Origin: an uncultured Bacteroidota bacterium
Lineage (GTDB): Bacteria > Bacteroidota > Bacteroidia > Flavobacteriales_F > PHOS-HE28
Length of the DNA stretch: 64,000 bases
Reading direction: 5' to 3'
NCBI GenBank assembly: GCA_902826215.1
Contig: CADEDY010000012.1
Coordinates: 34,229 to 98,228 of the forward strand
The position numbers and the translations under genes are program-made. This document shows, one piece after another, positions 33,838 to 41,227 of this stretch. Below the pieces are notes generated by a model. That model ran no database searches. It saw only the letters and a program-made list of their open reading frames with translations, and was not told the origin of the DNA. The number at the start of each line of letters is the position of its first letter. Position 1 is the first letter of the stretch.

Positions 33838-35898
33838 TTATTGCTTCGTCAGTTTGGTGGCACCAAGGAGTTTGCCTTCGGTGTTCACCAGCTTGGCCAG
33901 GTAGGTTCCCGACGCAAGGCTCGCGGCATTCCATGTGATCCGGCCAGCGCCGTTCGACAGGTTGCCATTGAATGGAGTGGCGATCAGCCTACCTGTTACC
34001 GAGTAGATCTCCAAGCGCACATTCCCTTCGGTCTTCAGATCGAATTGGAAGGTGGTTTGTTCGCGCACCGGGTTCGGGAAGGCCGCGAGTTGTGCGGTCG
34101 CCCCGTTCAGCTCGTAGATACCCACTGTGCCATCGCTCGGATCGAGGATCTCCGGTTGTGTGTAGGCGATCTCCAGTCCGCTGCAGTCACCGGTTCCACT
34201 ATGTGGCATGGCCGCATATGGGAAGCTGGTCTGGAAGGGCTTGTCGTTCGCATCCACGCCTGTGGAGTACGTGAGCACGCCCAGCAAGCCTGGTGTCACA
34301 GGGTCCGGATCACCAGCCGTGTAGTCATCGTACCACAGGCCGATCGCTGCGAGCGCAACGCCGCCAACAGCTTGCAGTTCGATGCGGGTCACGTCATCCT
34401 CCAAACGACGTCCGTTCGGGAAGCCATCCATATTCGGGATGAATTCCAACGATGCGGTCGCGTTGTACATCGGATCGGTAAGTCCAGAAACCGCTGCTGC
34501 AACGATGCCCAAAGGACTGAACGCCGGATCATCACGCTGTGTGACCGGTACGGCCATGTTCAAGCGCAGCATGTCACCTCCATTCGGAAGGAAGTTGTTG
34601 ATGAACGGCTTCCCGTTCGCCAAGGGGTTGCCCATCTTACCCGTTGCCAGGTGATACGGCGCGAGGTTCGGAACACCGGTATGGAAGATCGGCCACAGGT
34701 CCACGCTGCGTGGGCTGTTGTCCGCTGGAAGCAGAAGTGTACCGAAGATGGCGTCATCCAAAGCGGTTCCGGCAACAGCCGGTGTGTTCTTCAAGGACCA
34801 AAGACCACTTTGGCCATTGCCGAAATCAAAGGCTTGCAGACTGTTGCGTTGGATGCGGAGTGGTGCGAATGCGGGAACTGCCCCACCGAACAGGTCATCA
34901 TCCATGTACAACGCCAGTTCGGGATTGTAGAAGTAATCGCCGAAGGTGCTGAGGTTCGCGAGGTCCTCGTACGGGGTCAAGCGATTCCAAAGGTCCTTGC
35001 TGCCGATGGGGATCACTGCTTCGTTGGTCAACGGCATGCCCAAACGCGAGACCTGTACCCAAGCGCCAGCGGTGCTTTGACTGCCATCGGTGTTCAACGT
35101 GCGCATGGTCTGGCGACTCGCACTTGCCCACACACCGATCACGAAATCGGGATCGAGGATCGTGGTTGCCGCACTGACCGCAAGACCATCCTTCTGCAAT
35201 GTGCTGATCGGGATCTTCAACACGATCGCGCTCACGTTCATGCAGGACAATCCATCCTTCGGCGTGCCGCTCTGACGGGGCAGGTCACCCAGGTCGAATA
35301 CACCAGCTAGGTCCACATAGAACGGATCATCGGTCGGCCCGCAGAAGACCATCTCACCAGTGCCCACGGTATGGAACGCGTTCGCCATCAATGCGGCGTA
35401 GGTCGTGTTCAACCCGGCGCCGCCCTCGATGCTGCGCTGACCGATGTTGTTCGGCGGTACGATACCGTCGACCTTCACTATGGTGAATGTTGCACCACCA
35501 TCGATGCTACGCTCCATGACGTAGGTGGTCTTCTGGTTCTGCAAGCCCAAACGCACGTTGAAGAAAGTGCTTGGGTCCTCGTTCACCTTGCTGAAGGTGA
35601 AGCGGTAGATGATGTCATCACCCGGCGTGTTCACATCGTTGTCGATGTGTATCTCGTAGCGGATGTTCTCTCCGAAGGAGTAGTAGTTCGGTCCGCCATG
35701 GGGAAGCTGCATCGGCACGTAGTTGGCGATGATGATGATCGAGTTCGGATCATCGGGGCTGCGGAAGGCGTATACATCGGTATTGTCGGCGAGGGGGTCG
35801 CTGGAGATCAGCGGTGCCTCGCGGTGGCTGCTGGCCATGACGATGCTCGTGGAGAGCAGCAGCGTGGCGGCAGCTAGAAGGTTCGTTGTTGGTTTCAT
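33838..35898 (-). CDS. DUF4331 protein with type IX secretion sorting domain
   Basis: This 686-residue protein has a signal peptide (MKPTTNLLAAATLLLSTSIVMA) and the DUF4331 start SSHREAPLISSDPLADNTDVY. A long DUF4331 domain follows to about residue 590 (motifs DPDFVIGVWASASRQTM, NFLPNGGDMLRLNMAVPV). The last ~80 residues form a type IX secretion C-terminal domain (AFPNPVREQTTFQFDL, YSVTGRLI, GTYLAKLVNTEG), which directs it across the outer membrane for surface attachment or release. It is a tandem paralogue of the gene upstream, which lacks this domain. The start is ATG 35898; an upstream in-frame start overlaps the neighbour. The molecular role of DUF4331 is not established to my knowledge. 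Confidence 0.88.
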   Translation of the reverse strand: MKPTTNLLAAATLLLSTSIVMASSHREAPLISSDPLADNTDVYAFRSPDDPNSIIIIANYVPMQLPHGGPNYYSFGENIRYEIHIDNDVNTPGDDIIYRFTFSKVNEDPSTFFNVRLGLQNQKTTYVMERSIDGGATFTIVKVDGIVPPNNIGQRSIEGGAGLNTTYAALMANAFHTVGTGEMVFCGPTDDPFYVDLAGVFDLGDLPRQSGTPKDGLSCMNVSAIVLKIPISTLQKDGLAVSAATTILDPDFVIGVWASASRQTMRTLNTDGSQSTAGAWVQVSRLGMPLTNEAVIPIGSKDLWNRLTPYEDLANLSTFGDYFYNPELALYMDDDLFGGAVPAFAPLRIQRNSLQAFDFGNGQSGLWSLKNTPAVAGTALDDAIFGTLLLPADNSPRSVDLWPIFHTGVPNLAPYHLATGKMGNPLANGKPFINNFLPNGGDMLRLNMAVPVTQRDDPAFSPLGIVAAAVSGLTDPMYNATASLEFIPNMDGFPNGRRLEDDVTRIELQAVGGVALAAIGLWYDDYTAGDPDPVTPGLLGVLTYSTGVDANDKPFQTSFPYAAMPHSGTGDCSGLEIAYTQPEILDPSDGTVGIYELNGATAQLAAFPNPVREQTTFQFDLKTEGNVRLEIYSVTGRLIATPFNGNLSNGAGRITWNAASLASGTYLAKLVNTEGKLLGATKLTKQ

Positions 35899-35939
35899 CG
35901 GTTTCTTTTGTTGGGGTCGATCGGATCGAGCCGTATGGA

Positions 35940-37673
35940 TCAGATGTCCGTTCCTCTCCAAGGAGAAGCGACATATGGGAATGTGGTCTTGAATGCCGCG
36001 TCGTTGCCCTCAACGCCGGTGCTGTATTGCAACACGTTCACCAGTTGGTTGGTCACTGGGCTTTGGTTCGCATTGCTTGCGTTGTAATCATCGTACCACA
36101 GTCCGATAGCAGCCAGGGCGACACCACCCACCGCTTGCAGTTCGATACGTGTTACATCATCCTCAAGTCGGCGACCATTCGGGAATCCATCCATGTTGGG
36201 GATGAATTGCAATGTGGCATCGGAGGCATACATGGGGTCCGTTAGTCCGGCAACCGCAGCAGCAACGATCCCTTCTGAACTGAATGCTGGATCCGTGCGC
36301 GATGTGACAGGTACGGCCATGTTCAAGCGCAACATGTCACCGCCGTTCGGAAGGAAGTTGTTGATGAAGGGCTTACCGCTAGCGAGCGGGTTGCCCATCT
36401 TACCTGTTGCGAGTTGGTACGGGGCGAGGTTCGGAACGCCGGTATGGAAGATCGGCCAGAGATCCACACTGCGTGGGCTGTTGTCAGCAGGAAGTAGCAA
36501 GGTGCCGAAGATGGCATCGTCCAATGCGGTTCCGGCTACGGAGGGAGTGTTCTTCAAGGACCAGAGACCGCTCTGCCCGTTCCCGAAATCGAATCCCTGT
36601 AAGCTCGCGCGTTGGATGCGAAGGCCTGCGAATGCCGGAACGGCCCCACCGAACTGGTCATCATCCATATACAACGCCAATTCAGGATTGTAGAAATAGT
36701 TGCCGAACGTGGCGATGTTGGCAAGGTCCTGGTAAGGGGTCAAAGCGTTCCACAGGTCCTTGCTCCCGATCGGTACCACGGCTTCATTCGTCAACGGCAT
36801 GCCCAGACGGGATACCTGCACCCAATCTCCACTGTCCGTGTAACCGTTGGCATCGAGTGTACGCATGGCAGGCCGGCTTGCACTGGCCCACACACCGATC
36901 ACGAAGTCGGGGTCCAGGATGTTCGCAGCCATATCCACGCCGAGCCCATCCTTCTGGAGCATCGAGATCGGGATCTTGATACAGATGCTGTGCACATTGG
37001 TGCGTGCAAGTCCATCACGCACGATACCTCCGCTGTTCTGGCGCGGTGAATCTCCTAGGTCGAAGATGCCACCCAGATCAACGAAGAATGGATCATCGGA
37101 AGGGCCACAGAACACGGTCTCGCCCGTGCTGGCGGTCATGATCGCTGCAGTGATCAGTTCTTCGTAGCTCCCAGCGCCGAGGCCGGCAGCACCTTCAATG
37201 CTGCGCGCGCCGATGTTCGGTGGAGGAACGATGCCATTGCTGAGCACCGTATTCCACGTTGCACCACCATCCGTGCTCTTCTCCATCGTGTACATGGTCA
37301 GCAGGTTCTGCTGACCCAGGCGTATATTGAAGAAAGTCGTGGGGTCCTGGTTGGTCTTGGTGAAGGTGAAGCGGTATGTCACATCATCACCCATGGTCGC
37401 GGTGTTGTTGTCGATGTGTATCTCGTACCGGATGCCTTCGCCGAAACTGGCGTAGTTCGGCCCGCCGAATGCCAATTGCGCGGGTATGTAGTTCGCGATG
37501 ATCGTGATCGTGTTCGGATCATCGGGACTGCGGAAGCAGTACAGATCGGTATTGTCCGCCAACGGATCGTTGGCGATCAGTGGTGCTTCGCGGTGGCTGC
37601 TCCCCCAGGCGGTCGTTGCCAGTAGAGTGCCCATTGCGAACCACGCACCGAGGAGTCGGGTACGGTAATTCAT
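35940..37673 (-). CDS. DUF4331 protein without sorting domain (tandem paralogue)
   Basis: This 577-residue protein has a signal peptide (MNYRTRLLGAWFAMGTLLATTAWG) and the same DUF4331 architecture as the downstream paralogue, including long identical stretches such as the region around GTLLLPADNSPRSVDLWPIF. It ends right after the DUF4331 domain (FPYVASPWRGTDI, stop), where the paralogue continues into its type IX sorting domain. The stop is clean, with no remnant of the sorting domain in the 41-base gap. The product should therefore stay in the periplasm or at the membrane while its sister is exported. It is the first gene of the minus-strand unit, divergent from the ECF sigma gene 171 bases away. 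Confidence 0.87.
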   Translation of the reverse strand: MNYRTRLLGAWFAMGTLLATTAWGSSHREAPLIANDPLADNTDLYCFRSPDDPNTITIIANYIPAQLAFGGPNYASFGEGIRYEIHIDNNTATMGDDVTYRFTFTKTNQDPTTFFNIRLGQQNLLTMYTMEKSTDGGATWNTVLSNGIVPPPNIGARSIEGAAGLGAGSYEELITAAIMTASTGETVFCGPSDDPFFVDLGGIFDLGDSPRQNSGGIVRDGLARTNVHSICIKIPISMLQKDGLGVDMAANILDPDFVIGVWASASRPAMRTLDANGYTDSGDWVQVSRLGMPLTNEAVVPIGSKDLWNALTPYQDLANIATFGNYFYNPELALYMDDDQFGGAVPAFAGLRIQRASLQGFDFGNGQSGLWSLKNTPSVAGTALDDAIFGTLLLPADNSPRSVDLWPIFHTGVPNLAPYQLATGKMGNPLASGKPFINNFLPNGGDMLRLNMAVPVTSRTDPAFSSEGIVAAAVAGLTDPMYASDATLQFIPNMDGFPNGRRLEDDVTRIELQAVGGVALAAIGLWYDDYNASNANQSPVTNQLVNVLQYSTGVEGNDAAFKTTFPYVASPWRGTDI

Positions 37674-37803
37674 TGGTCTGGGAATTTTTAGATGCCGGTG
37701 AGTTCCGTCATCGAACAAGACCACTTACGGTGTGTTCTAACGATCGGATCACTCAACAGGAAGAATACTTGAGCATGCACGGAATTCGCCCATGCCCAGT
37801 GCC

Positions 37804-37831
37804 TTGGACGAAACACGCCGCGTTATCTTTC
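37804..37831 (+). promoter_or_regulatory. promoter of the ECF sigma gene
   Basis: TTG at 37804-37806 and TATCTTTC at 37824-37831 are 17 bases apart, resembling the housekeeping Bacteroidota promoter, 13 bases before the sigma ATG. The 130 bases to the left presumably also hold the divergent DUF4331 promoter, for which I see no housekeeping-type -7 element. Confidence 0.5.
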
Positions 37832-37844
37832 CCCCCGACAGAAC

Positions 37845-38384
37845 ATGGCTGCAAGTGATGCACATCTCATCGAAGCCATCGGACGTGGTGATCAAGCTGC
37901 GCTCGGAAAGCTCTACGATGCCTATGGCGCTGCGCTGAACGGGGTTGTGCTCCGTGTTGTTGGCGTAGAGGAAATGGCCCAAGAGGTGTTGCAGGATGTC
38001 TTCGTGAAGATCTGGCGCAACGCGACTTCCTATGATCCGGCGAAGGGCAGACCCTTTACGTGGATGCTCAACATCGCGCGGAATACGGCCATCGACGCTG
38101 TCCGCCGACCTTCCGTGAAGAATGCATCCTTGATCCGATCGCTCGACAGTACCGTATATGGCGCTGGACACGACGAATTGCGGGAGGGAATGGATGTAGC
38201 TGGGGTGAGCGATATCGTGGCCGGCTTGAAACCCGAACACAAGGAATTGATAGACCTTGCCTACTATAAAGGATACTCGCAACAGGAGATCGCTGACAAC
38301 ACAGGGTTGGCCTTGGGCACTGTGAAGTCCCGCACCAGAGCGGCACTTCTGGAACTGCGAACGCAATTGAAGGACTACCGATGA
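37845..38384 (+). CDS. ECF-family RNA polymerase sigma factor
   Basis: This 179-residue sigma-70 family protein has only regions 2 and 4. Region 2 (about residues 41-90) includes EEMAQEVLQDVFVKIWRNA and KGRPFTWMLNIARNTAIDAV. Region 4 (about 125-172) has the helix-turn-helix YSQQEIADNTGLALGTVKSR. It is most like the SigK/RpoE-type groups regulated by RskA-like anti-sigma factors. The stop codon overlaps the anti-sigma start as ATGA. It probably controls the neighbouring fasciclin and DUF4331 genes; that is inference from position. Confidence 0.93.
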   Translation: MAASDAHLIEAIGRGDQAALGKLYDAYGAALNGVVLRVVGVEEMAQEVLQDVFVKIWRNATSYDPAKGRPFTWMLNIARNTAIDAVRRPSVKNASLIRSLDSTVYGAGHDELREGMDVAGVSDIVAGLKPEHKELIDLAYYKGYSQQEIADNTGLALGTVKSRTRAALLELRTQLKDYR

Positions 38385-39190
38385 CCGCCGCCGAACTGAT
38401 CAACTCCGGATTGCTGGAAGCCTATGTGCTTGGCCAGGCGTCTCCTGATGAGGCAGCCTTGGTGGAGCGCATGCGTGCTACCGAGCCATCGGTCGGGCAG
38501 GAGATCGATGCCATCGAAGCCGCGTTGGAGTCACAAGCGCTGCGTGGGGCGGTCACTCCATCTCCCGCAGTGAAGAGCGCCATTCTGGATCGCATTGCCA
38601 AGGAGGCGGTGAACGACACGCCCATCCTCAAGTTGCCGCAAGGCGAGGAGGGAAGGCGGTCAAGTGGCATCAATTGGTTGGCTGCTGCGAGCGTGGCTGC
38701 GCTGGTGCTCAGTGCTGCAATGAATTTCCTTCAGTACCGCGAACTGCATGAAGTGCGCGGTGAACTGGCCCGATTGGAGAACGACCGAAGTGTGCTTGCC
38801 GAGGAGCTCCAAGTGCAACGCACTGCCGTGGAGCGAGCGGATCAACAGCTCGCCGTGGTCCTCGATCCCCGCGCCGAAGTAGTGCGCTTGAACGGCATGG
38901 GAGCTGCTGAAGGCAAGAGTGCACGTATCTATTGGGACAAGGCTGAGTTGGCGGTCCATTTCGACCCCCAAGCCATGCCAGCGCCGCCGGAAGGGATGCA
39001 GTATCAGCTGTGGGCCTTGGTGGATGGTCAACCGGTGGATGCAGGGATGATCACCCTGGAAACAGGTGTCCCCGGTTTGCAGCGCATGAAGGATATCCCC
39101 GAAGCACAAGCCTTCGCTGTAACCGTCGAAAAGGCGGGTGGCAGTCCGACACCGAACTTATCGGCCTTGGTGTTGATGGGGCAGGTCTAG
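38381..39190 (+). CDS. membrane-bound RskA-type anti-sigma factor
   Basis: This 269-residue protein has a cytoplasmic N-terminal anti-sigma domain (about residues 1-95), one transmembrane helix (about 99-117, WLAAASVAALVLSAAMNFL), a short coiled coil (118-150) and a periplasmic RskA C-terminal domain. The latter has IYWDKAELAVHFDP, YQLWALVDGQPVDAGMITL and FAVTVEKAGGSPTP. The N-terminal domain lacks an HxxxCxxC zinc motif. It should hold the coupled sigma factor inactive until its periplasmic domain senses a signal, in this family often redox or envelope stress. Confidence 0.9.
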   Translation: MTAAELINSGLLEAYVLGQASPDEAALVERMRATEPSVGQEIDAIEAALESQALRGAVTPSPAVKSAILDRIAKEAVNDTPILKLPQGEEGRRSSGINWLAAASVAALVLSAAMNFLQYRELHEVRGELARLENDRSVLAEELQVQRTAVERADQQLAVVLDPRAEVVRLNGMGAAEGKSARIYWDKAELAVHFDPQAMPAPPEGMQYQLWALVDGQPVDAGMITLETGVPGLQRMKDIPEAQAFAVTVEKAGGSPTPNLSALVLMGQV

Positions 39191-39408
39191 AGGACCGGTA
39201 GCGCTTTCGGACGTCGTTCCGTTTTCTTTTCCGCGGATCCGAGCACGGTGCAGCTCGTAGCTTATTACTGCGGTCGGATGACCCTTCGATCGGTCCTTCC
39301 TCAGAATTTCTTGTCGGAACGTGATCCGATCGGATGCCCCGTCACGTATGTGTTCCCGAAGGCCCATTCAAGGACCGAATTCTTACCACAATAACGAAAC
39401 GAACGAGA
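39191..39408 (+). other. 218-base intergenic region before the fasciclin gene
   Basis: Soon after the anti-sigma stop, CGGA...TCCG with a following TTTTCTTTTCC may be a weak terminator (about 39217-39242). A perfect 12-base palindrome, ATCCGATCGGAT, lies at 39324-39335. No housekeeping-type -7 element is evident before the fasciclin ATG, which fits transcription by the neighbouring ECF sigma factor. No gene is seen. Confidence 0.4.
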
Positions 39409-39987
39409 ATGAGAACGCTGATGAAACAACTGATCGCCGTGGCTGCGATCGCAATGCTTGGTACTTCCATGCAAGCGCAGGACAAGATGAGCGGAGGCAA
39501 GGAGAGCACCGTCATGGTCGGAGGTGAAGCCATGTACCCGATGAAGAACATCGTGGAGAACGCAGTGAACTCCAAGGACCATACGACACTGGTTGCAGCC
39601 GTGAAGGCAGCAGGACTGGTGGAGACGCTTCAGGGAAAAGGGCCATTCACCGTGCTCGCCCCTACGAACAATGCATTCGCTGCGCTACCTGCTGGCACCG
39701 TTGATGGTCTGCTGAAGCCGGAAGCGAAACCTGCATTGACCTCCGTGTTGACCTATCATGTGCTGGCCGGTTCGTACGACATGAAAGCGTTGAAGGCTGC
39801 AATTCAGAAGGCAGGCGGAAAGGTCAAGATGAAGACCGTTGAAGGCAAGGAACTCACGTTCATGATGAACGGGCCGAACAACATCCAGGTGATGGACACC
39901 AAAGGCGGTGTGGCCAACATCAGTACGTATGACGTGATGCAGAGCAATGGCGTGATCCATGTGATCGATCGCGTGCTGTTGCCATAG
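39409..39987 (+). CDS. secreted fasciclin (FAS1) domain protein
   Basis: This 192-residue protein has a signal peptide (MRTLMKQLIAVAAIAMLGTSMQA; ATG 39421 is an alternative start) and one FAS1 domain. The domain shows LVAAVKAAGLVETLQGKGPF, the H1 motif FTVLAPTNNAFAALP, VLTYHVLAGSYD and the H2-type end NGVIHVIDRVLLP. FAS1 proteins mediate adhesion or binding at surfaces. The ~25 residues between signal and domain are Met/Gly/Lys-rich (DKMSGGKESTVMVGGEAM). It follows the sigma/anti-sigma pair and is a likely target of that sigma factor. Confidence 0.93.
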   Translation: MRTLMKQLIAVAAIAMLGTSMQAQDKMSGGKESTVMVGGEAMYPMKNIVENAVNSKDHTTLVAAVKAAGLVETLQGKGPFTVLAPTNNAFAALPAGTVDGLLKPEAKPALTSVLTYHVLAGSYDMKALKAAIQKAGGKVKMKTVEGKELTFMMNGPNNIQVMDTKGGVANISTYDVMQSNGVIHVIDRVLLP

Positions 39988-40026
39988 TGACATGGTGCTA
40001 TGGGCTGGTGGGCCCATGGTTGGTGG

Positions 40027-40068
40027 GAGGCCGTTCTCGAACTGCAGTAGCGGGGAGGGGACGGCCTC
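40027..40068. terminator. hairpin between convergent fasciclin and radical SAM genes
   Basis: GAGGCCGT (40027-40034) and ACGGCCTC (40061-40068) form a perfect 8-bp stem with a 26-base loop, between the two stop codons. A second small repeat (ATGGGC/GCCCAT) lies at 40000-40017. Neither has a good T-tract. Confidence 0.4.
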
Positions 40069-40080
40069 AGCCTTTGTGAT

Positions 40081-41103
40081 CTAGGCCCACACCGGGCTGC
40101 CCTCACTGCAATTCTTGCACATTTCGATGCTGCTGCGCGAATGCAGCAACGACTGCCTGAAATCGTTGTAGGCTCCGCTGTGCCACAGTTCGTTGAACGA
40201 GTGGGTGCGCAGGTCCCCCAGCACATGGTGGGCGTCCTTGTCGAAGCAACACGGCACCACTCGACCGTCCCATGTGATCACGCAACTGTGCCACATCTTC
40301 CAGCAACTGTCCTCCAACTTGTTCTTCACCTCCCAGATCCCATTCGCCGTGCGACGATAGCGCGCATACTTGTCCTGCTTGGGGATCAAAGGGTGATCGT
40401 CCTTCGGTTCATAGATCTGGGCGGTCTTCAGCCACAGTTCATCCACGCCAAGTTCCTTTGCAAGCTGCCGCGCTTCCGGGATCTGGTGTTCGTTCGGTTT
40501 CACAACGAGGAATTGGAACACCACGTGCGGCGTGCGGCTCTTCAATCGGCGCTTCCATTCCACGATACGCTTGGTGCCTTCGATCACCTTCGCCAATTCA
40601 CCTTCCCGCCGATAGGAAGCATATGTTTCCTGCGTGGTGCCATCCAACGAGATGATCAGCCGTGACAAGCCACTGCGCACCGTTGCCTCTGCCTTGGTAT
40701 CGTCCAGGAAATGGGCGTTCGTGCTCGTCGCCGTGTAGAGGTTCTTCTCGTGCGCATAACGCACCATATCAAGGAACCCGGGGTTGATGTACGGCTCTCC
40801 TTGGAAGTAGAAGGTGAGCGCCCACAGGTCGGGCGCCAGTTCGTCGATCACCCTGGTGAAAAGGTCCTGCTTCAGGTTGCCGGTGGGGCGGGTGAAACTC
40901 CGAAGGCCGCTCGGGCACTCCGGACAACGCAGATTGCACGCTGTAGTGGGCTCGAAACTGATGCTGAAGGGAAGGCCACCGATACGCGGCTTCTTGGTCC
41001 ACTTGGCCTGCTGGAAGCTGGTCCAAAGCCCAGTAGCGTTCCGAAGCCGTTGAGGCGTTGCTTTGGTGGCCCACTCGTAGGCGTCGCGACTGCGGGCAAG
41101 CAT
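40081..41103 (-). CDS. radical SAM protein with SPASM-type C-terminal cluster
   Basis: This 340-residue enzyme has the radical SAM CxxxCxxC motif in TTACNLRCPECPSG, a TIM-barrel core with FYFQGEPYINPGF and LIISLDGTTQETYASY, and a SPASM-like C-terminus. Its C-terminal cysteines (CWKMWHSCVITWDGRVVPCC and CKNC) would bind one or two auxiliary Fe-S clusters. Family members modify peptides, or modify sugars and tRNA-like substrates; the substrate is unknown and no precursor peptide gene is visible nearby. It is a single gene, convergent with fasciclin and divergent from the DUF5686 gene. Confidence 0.9.
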   Translation of the reverse strand: MLARSRDAYEWATKATPQRLRNATGLWTSFQQAKWTKKPRIGGLPFSISFEPTTACNLRCPECPSGLRSFTRPTGNLKQDLFTRVIDELAPDLWALTFYFQGEPYINPGFLDMVRYAHEKNLYTATSTNAHFLDDTKAEATVRSGLSRLIISLDGTTQETYASYRREGELAKVIEGTKRIVEWKRRLKSRTPHVVFQFLVVKPNEHQIPEARQLAKELGVDELWLKTAQIYEPKDDHPLIPKQDKYARYRRTANGIWEVKNKLEDSCWKMWHSCVITWDGRVVPCCFDKDAHHVLGDLRTHSFNELWHSGAYNDFRQSLLHSRSSIEMCKNCSEGSPVWA

Positions 41104-41181
41104 GGCTGCAAGGTACGGGAGTGCAGCGTGGTTCGCACGCAGTAAGGTGCGCGATCCGCTACGTCGTGGGACTTCCCCTGT

Positions 41182-41189
41182 TACTTTCG
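41182..41189 (+). promoter_or_regulatory. -7 element of the DUF5686-type gene
   Basis: TACTTTCG followed by GCTG lies 38 bases before ATG 41228 and matches the local -7 pattern. It supports this start over longer in-frame extensions. Confidence 0.45.
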
Positions 41190-41227
41190 GCTGCCTGCTA
41201 CCGTCCTATGGTGTATCCGCTCCTCGA

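Noticed and set aside
33793..35310. Long open frame (about 505 codons) on the plus strand opposite the DUF4331 gene
   Set aside because: It is antisense to a protein with signal peptide, DUF4331 domain and sorting domain. Its translation is rich in His, Arg and Cys with no domain. The tandem paralogue preserves the minus-strand protein instead.
35940..35990. Loss of the sorting domain in the upstream DUF4331 gene by frameshift or nonsense mutation
   Set aside because: No remnant of the sorting domain is found in any frame of the 41-base gap, and the C-terminal residues differ from the paralogue before the stop. It looks like a settled end, not a fresh break.
37741..39340. Shared GATCGGAT sequence before the sigma gene (about 37742) and before the fasciclin gene (39324 palindrome) as an ECF sigma promoter
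   Set aside because: The order and spacing relative to the second shared string TGTGTTC differ, and short GATC-rich strings are common in this DNA.
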